Of a stretch of 64,000 bases of DNA, positions 61,849 through 64,000 are shown in pieces (the first letter of the stretch is position 1; every line of letters starts with the position of its first letter). Where the stretch lies: NCBI RefSeq assembly GCF_024055575.1, contig NZ_JAMXOE010000003.1:1-64000 (forward strand). Direction: 5' to 3'. The translations under genes were made by a program, and so were the position numbers. This DNA comes from Mucilaginibacter flavidus (lineage in GTDB: Bacteria; Bacteroidota; Bacteroidia; Sphingobacteriales; Sphingobacteriaceae). Below the pieces are notes generated by a model. That model was not told the DNA's origin and made no database searches. It saw nothing but the letters and a program-made list of their open reading frames with translations.

Positions 61849-63030
61849 GTGGAGCAGCTTAAAATAACAAATGGCAGGGTAATAACCCCTGGTGAAGTTA
61901 TTGAAAACGGAACAGTCTTAATTACCGACGGATATATTACCGCTATTGGAGCGGGCAATATTGATGCGCCGGGTGCCAAGGTCATTGATGCTGGTGGCAA
62001 GTATATTTCCCCGGGGTTTATCGACATCCATATCCATGGAGGCGGCGGTCACGATTTTATGGATAACACTGTGGGCGCATTCTTAGGGATTGCAGAAACC
62101 CATGCCCGCTACGGCACCACGGCGATGTGCCCCACTACGCTTACCAGCAGCAAAAAAGATTTGCTGGAAACGCTGCGTATTTATGAATTGGCCGATAAAC
62201 AAAATACACAGGGGGCACAATTTATCGGGATGCATTTGGAAGGTCCGTATTTTGCACTTAACCAATGTGGCGCACAGGACCCGCGTTACATCCGCAACCC
62301 CGACCCGGAAGAATATAGAGAAATACTTGCAGGCACCACCGCAATTAAACGCTGGAGTGCTGCACCGGAGTTACCTGGTGCAATTGATTTTGGCAAATAC
62401 ATAACTGAGCGTGGCATCCTGGCGGCAATAGCCCATACCGATGCCATTTACGAAGACGCGTTGCTTGGTTTTGAAAACGGCTATACTTTGGCAACGCACC
62501 TGTATTCGGGGATGCTGGGCGTAACCCGGCGCAACGCCTACCGCTATGCCGGTGTTGTTGAAGCTGCTTTTTTAATTGATGATATGGACGTGGAAATAAT
62601 AGCCGATGGAATACACCTGCCGCCGCCTTTGTTGAAACTGGTATACAAAATAAAAGGCGCCGGCCGCACTGCATTGATTACCGATGCCATGCGCGCTGCC
62701 GCCATGCCACCCGGCGAAAGTGTTTTAGGCAGCTTAAAAAATGGGCTGAAAGTTATTGTGGAAGACGGCGTAGCCAAACTGCCCGACAGGAGCGCTTTTG
62801 CAGGCAGCGTTGCTACATTTGACAGCCTTGTGCGCAATATGATAAAACATGCTGACCTGCCACTGTTGGACGCTATCCAAATGGCAACATTAACGCCGGC
62901 AAGGATAATGAACGTTGCAAATAGAAAAGGCTCGATTGAAATTGGCAAGGATGCGGATATTGTAATTTTTGATGAGGACATAAATATTGAAAAGACAATT
63001 GTGAAGGGAAAGGTGATTTATGAACGATGA
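61849..63030 (+). CDS. nagA: N-acetylglucosamine-6-phosphate deacetylase-like (NagA family)
   Basis: 393 residues, amidohydrolase fold. Metal and catalytic motifs are HIHGGGGHDF, MHLEGPYF, AHTDAIYE and ALITDAMRAAAMPPG, with DGIHLPPP near the substrate loop. The usual THLFNAM and HHRxPG segment is replaced by THLYSGM then RRNAYRY, so specificity may differ from classical NagA. GTG at 61849 is the start, 4 bases after the GH20 stop. It overlaps nagB by 11 bases. Cytosolic removal of acetate from the amino sugar phosphate. Confidence 0.85.
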   Translation: MEQLKITNGRVITPGEVIENGTVLITDGYITAIGAGNIDAPGAKVIDAGGKYISPGFIDIHIHGGGGHDFMDNTVGAFLGIAETHARYGTTAMCPTTLTSSKKDLLETLRIYELADKQNTQGAQFIGMHLEGPYFALNQCGAQDPRYIRNPDPEEYREILAGTTAIKRWSAAPELPGAIDFGKYITERGILAAIAHTDAIYEDALLGFENGYTLATHLYSGMLGVTRRNAYRYAGVVEAAFLIDDMDVEIIADGIHLPPPLLKLVYKIKGAGRTALITDAMRAAAMPPGESVLGSLKNGLKVIVEDGVAKLPDRSAFAGSVATFDSLVRNMIKHADLPLLDAIQMATLTPARIMNVANRKGSIEIGKDADIVIFDEDINIEKTIVKGKVIYER

Positions 63031-63805
63031 CCGTGGTAGAAACATGATGCCCCGCATCCTGGAAGATAATCCAAACGCATATGTTTATTCAAACAGGGCA
63101 GAAATGGGCAGCGCTGCCGCCGAAATGGCTGCGCTAAAAATTGCCGGGCTGCTAACTCAGCAACCTTTCGTAAATATCATTTTCGCAGCTGCACCCTCGC
63201 AAAATGAATTTCTATCAGCATTAACAAAAAATGAAACCATCGATTGGCAACGGGTAAATGCCTTCCATATGGATGAATACATCGGCCTGCCACCAAACGA
63301 TGCGCGGACTTTCGCATCATTCTTGAAAGAAAAAATATTTGACAGCCTGCCGTTCCATACGGTAAACTACATTAACGGGAATGCCGCCGATGTTGCAATT
63401 GAATGCGAACGTTATGCTGCGTTATTAAATGAATATCCCACCGATATAGTTTGCATGGGCATCGGCGAAAACGGCCATATTGCCTTTAACGATCCACCCG
63501 TAGCCAATTTTGACGATCCGCAGCCAGTAAAAGCGGTAACCCTCGATGCCGAATGCAGGCAGCAGCAGGTTAATGATAAATGTTTTGATACGCTGGATGA
63601 AGTGCCTACCCATGCCATAACGTTAACCGTACCCACGCTGATGGCGGGCAAATATATTTATTGTATGGTGCCGGGAGAAAAAAAGGCAAAGGCAGTTTAT
63701 AATACGTTAAGAGCGGAAATTAATGAAAATTGCCCGGCAACTATTTTACGAAGGCACGCAAACACTATATTGTTTTTTGACGAGGATAGCGCACAATTGT
63801 TGTAA
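63020..63805 (+). CDS. nagB: glucosamine-6-phosphate deaminase-like (NagB family)
   Basis: 261 residues. MDEYIGLPP supplies the first acid (Asp72-type), and GIGENGHIAFNDPP the His of the ring-opening site. In E. coli NagB this reads GNDGHIAFNEP: here the key Asp141 becomes Asn and Glu148 becomes Asp. Many Bacteroidota NagB-like proteins show this, so it may be a subfamily with another substrate. Produces fructose-6-phosphate and ammonia if standard. ATG 63020 is in an overlap with nagA. Confidence 0.85.
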   Translation: MNDDRGRNMMPRILEDNPNAYVYSNRAEMGSAAAEMAALKIAGLLTQQPFVNIIFAAAPSQNEFLSALTKNETIDWQRVNAFHMDEYIGLPPNDARTFASFLKEKIFDSLPFHTVNYINGNAADVAIECERYAALLNEYPTDIVCMGIGENGHIAFNDPPVANFDDPQPVKAVTLDAECRQQQVNDKCFDTLDEVPTHAITLTVPTLMAGKYIYCMVPGEKKAKAVYNTLRAEINENCPATILRRHANTILFFDEDSAQLL

Positions 63806-63837
63806 AAAACTACTTGTGTGAGCTAATTTCGCCTTTG

Positions 63838-63870
63838 TTTGGGATAAACCCGCGATAAAAAGTATATTGC
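63838..63870 (+). promoter_or_regulatory. possible promoter of uxaC
   Basis: TTTG (63838-63841) and TATATTGC (63863-63870) are separated by 21 bases; the second only partly fits TAnnTTTG. A GCCTGC/GCAGGC hairpin (63903-63924) lies in the presumed leader before ATG 63936. Confidence 0.3.
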
Positions 63871-63935
63871 CCCTGCAAAACAAAAAATGCATCAAACCTG
63901 TGGCCTGCACCCCAATTGGCAGGCATATTTAACAA

Positions 63936-64000
63936 ATGAAAAGTTTTTTAAACGAAGATTTTTTACTCGACACCAAAACTGCGCAGCGCTTATACCATGA
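63936..64000 (+). CDS. uxaC: glucuronate isomerase, N-terminus only
   Basis: Partial: the first 21 residues, MKSFLNEDFLLDTKTAQRLY plus one His, then cut by the window edge. NEDFLLDT..A.RLYH is the UxaC N-terminal signature. UxaC interconverts uronates and keto-aldonates at the entry to hexuronate catabolism. Its neighbour upstream is nagB, 130 bases away. Confidence 0.82.
   Translation, partial: MKSFLNEDFLLDTKTAQRLYH

Overview
The window looks like a chromosome segment of a Bacteroidota member of the Sphingobacteriaceae, most like Mucilaginibacter or Pedobacter. This is inferred from the gene families (flexirubin-type dar genes, the full Bat aerotolerance operon, Tat-exported aminotransferase and oxidase, UMF1-type transporter, Bacteroidota-type BamA), from the near absence of strong Shine-Dalgarno sites, and from several promoters that fit the Bacteroidota TTTG / TAnnTTTG pattern. 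No tRNA, rRNA, CRISPR array, transposase or prophage gene was seen.

Layout. 1-3.9 kb: a 5'-truncated GH95 fucosidase remnant, then fructose-1,6-bisphosphatase and a DUF1015 protein. 4.0-6.0 kb: a three-PAS sensor histidine kinase. 6.1-25.1 kb: a dialkylresorcinol/aryl-polyene (flexirubin-type) pigment locus in three transcription blocks. One leftward block (9575 to 6086) holds an enoyl-reductase-like SDR, a dehydratase, a ketosynthase, an ACP and a phosphopantetheinyl transferase. One rightward block (9831 to 16114) holds a secreted protein, DarA, DarB, an unknown protein, a BtrH-like transacylase, an ABC exporter pair and a second ACP. A leftward block (25100 to 16242) holds a coumarate-type ligase, tyrosine ammonia-lyase, FabG, dehydratases, active ketosynthases and catalytically dead ones. 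Together these can start a polyene on tyrosine-derived coumarate, extend it by iterative KS/KR/DH cycles, build a dialkylresorcinol with DarA/DarB, and possibly join the two by the BtrH-like enzyme. Several genes usual in such clusters are absent here.

25.2-34.2 kb: a secreted esterase, a proline/histidine/arginine-rich secreted peptide, an SdiA-regulated-type lipoprotein, a secreted Hint-domain protein, a Tat-exported aminotransferase plus flavin amine oxidase pair, and an M61 peptidase. 34.6-43.4 kb: an outer-membrane barrel protein with a kinase-like N-terminal region, a GAF protein, and an HD phosphohydrolase fused to a Pycsar-effector-like membrane domain directly abutting polyphosphate kinase. 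44.5-53.0 kb: MoxR-DUF58-BatX-BatA-BatB-BatC-BatD-BatE, a membrane stress-tolerance operon. 53.2-55.8 kb: a DyP-type peroxidase, its companion and a hydrolase remnant. 55.9-60 kb: a UMF1 transporter, a cupin, a DinB protein, a small peptide gene and a secreted beta-propeller. 60.3-64 kb: GH20, NagA-like and NagB-like amino-sugar genes, then the start of uxaC.

A striking background feature is the number of short imperfect palindromes in intergenic gaps. At least seven sequence families are present; several have two or more copies in this window, and two elements sit inside the Bat operon.
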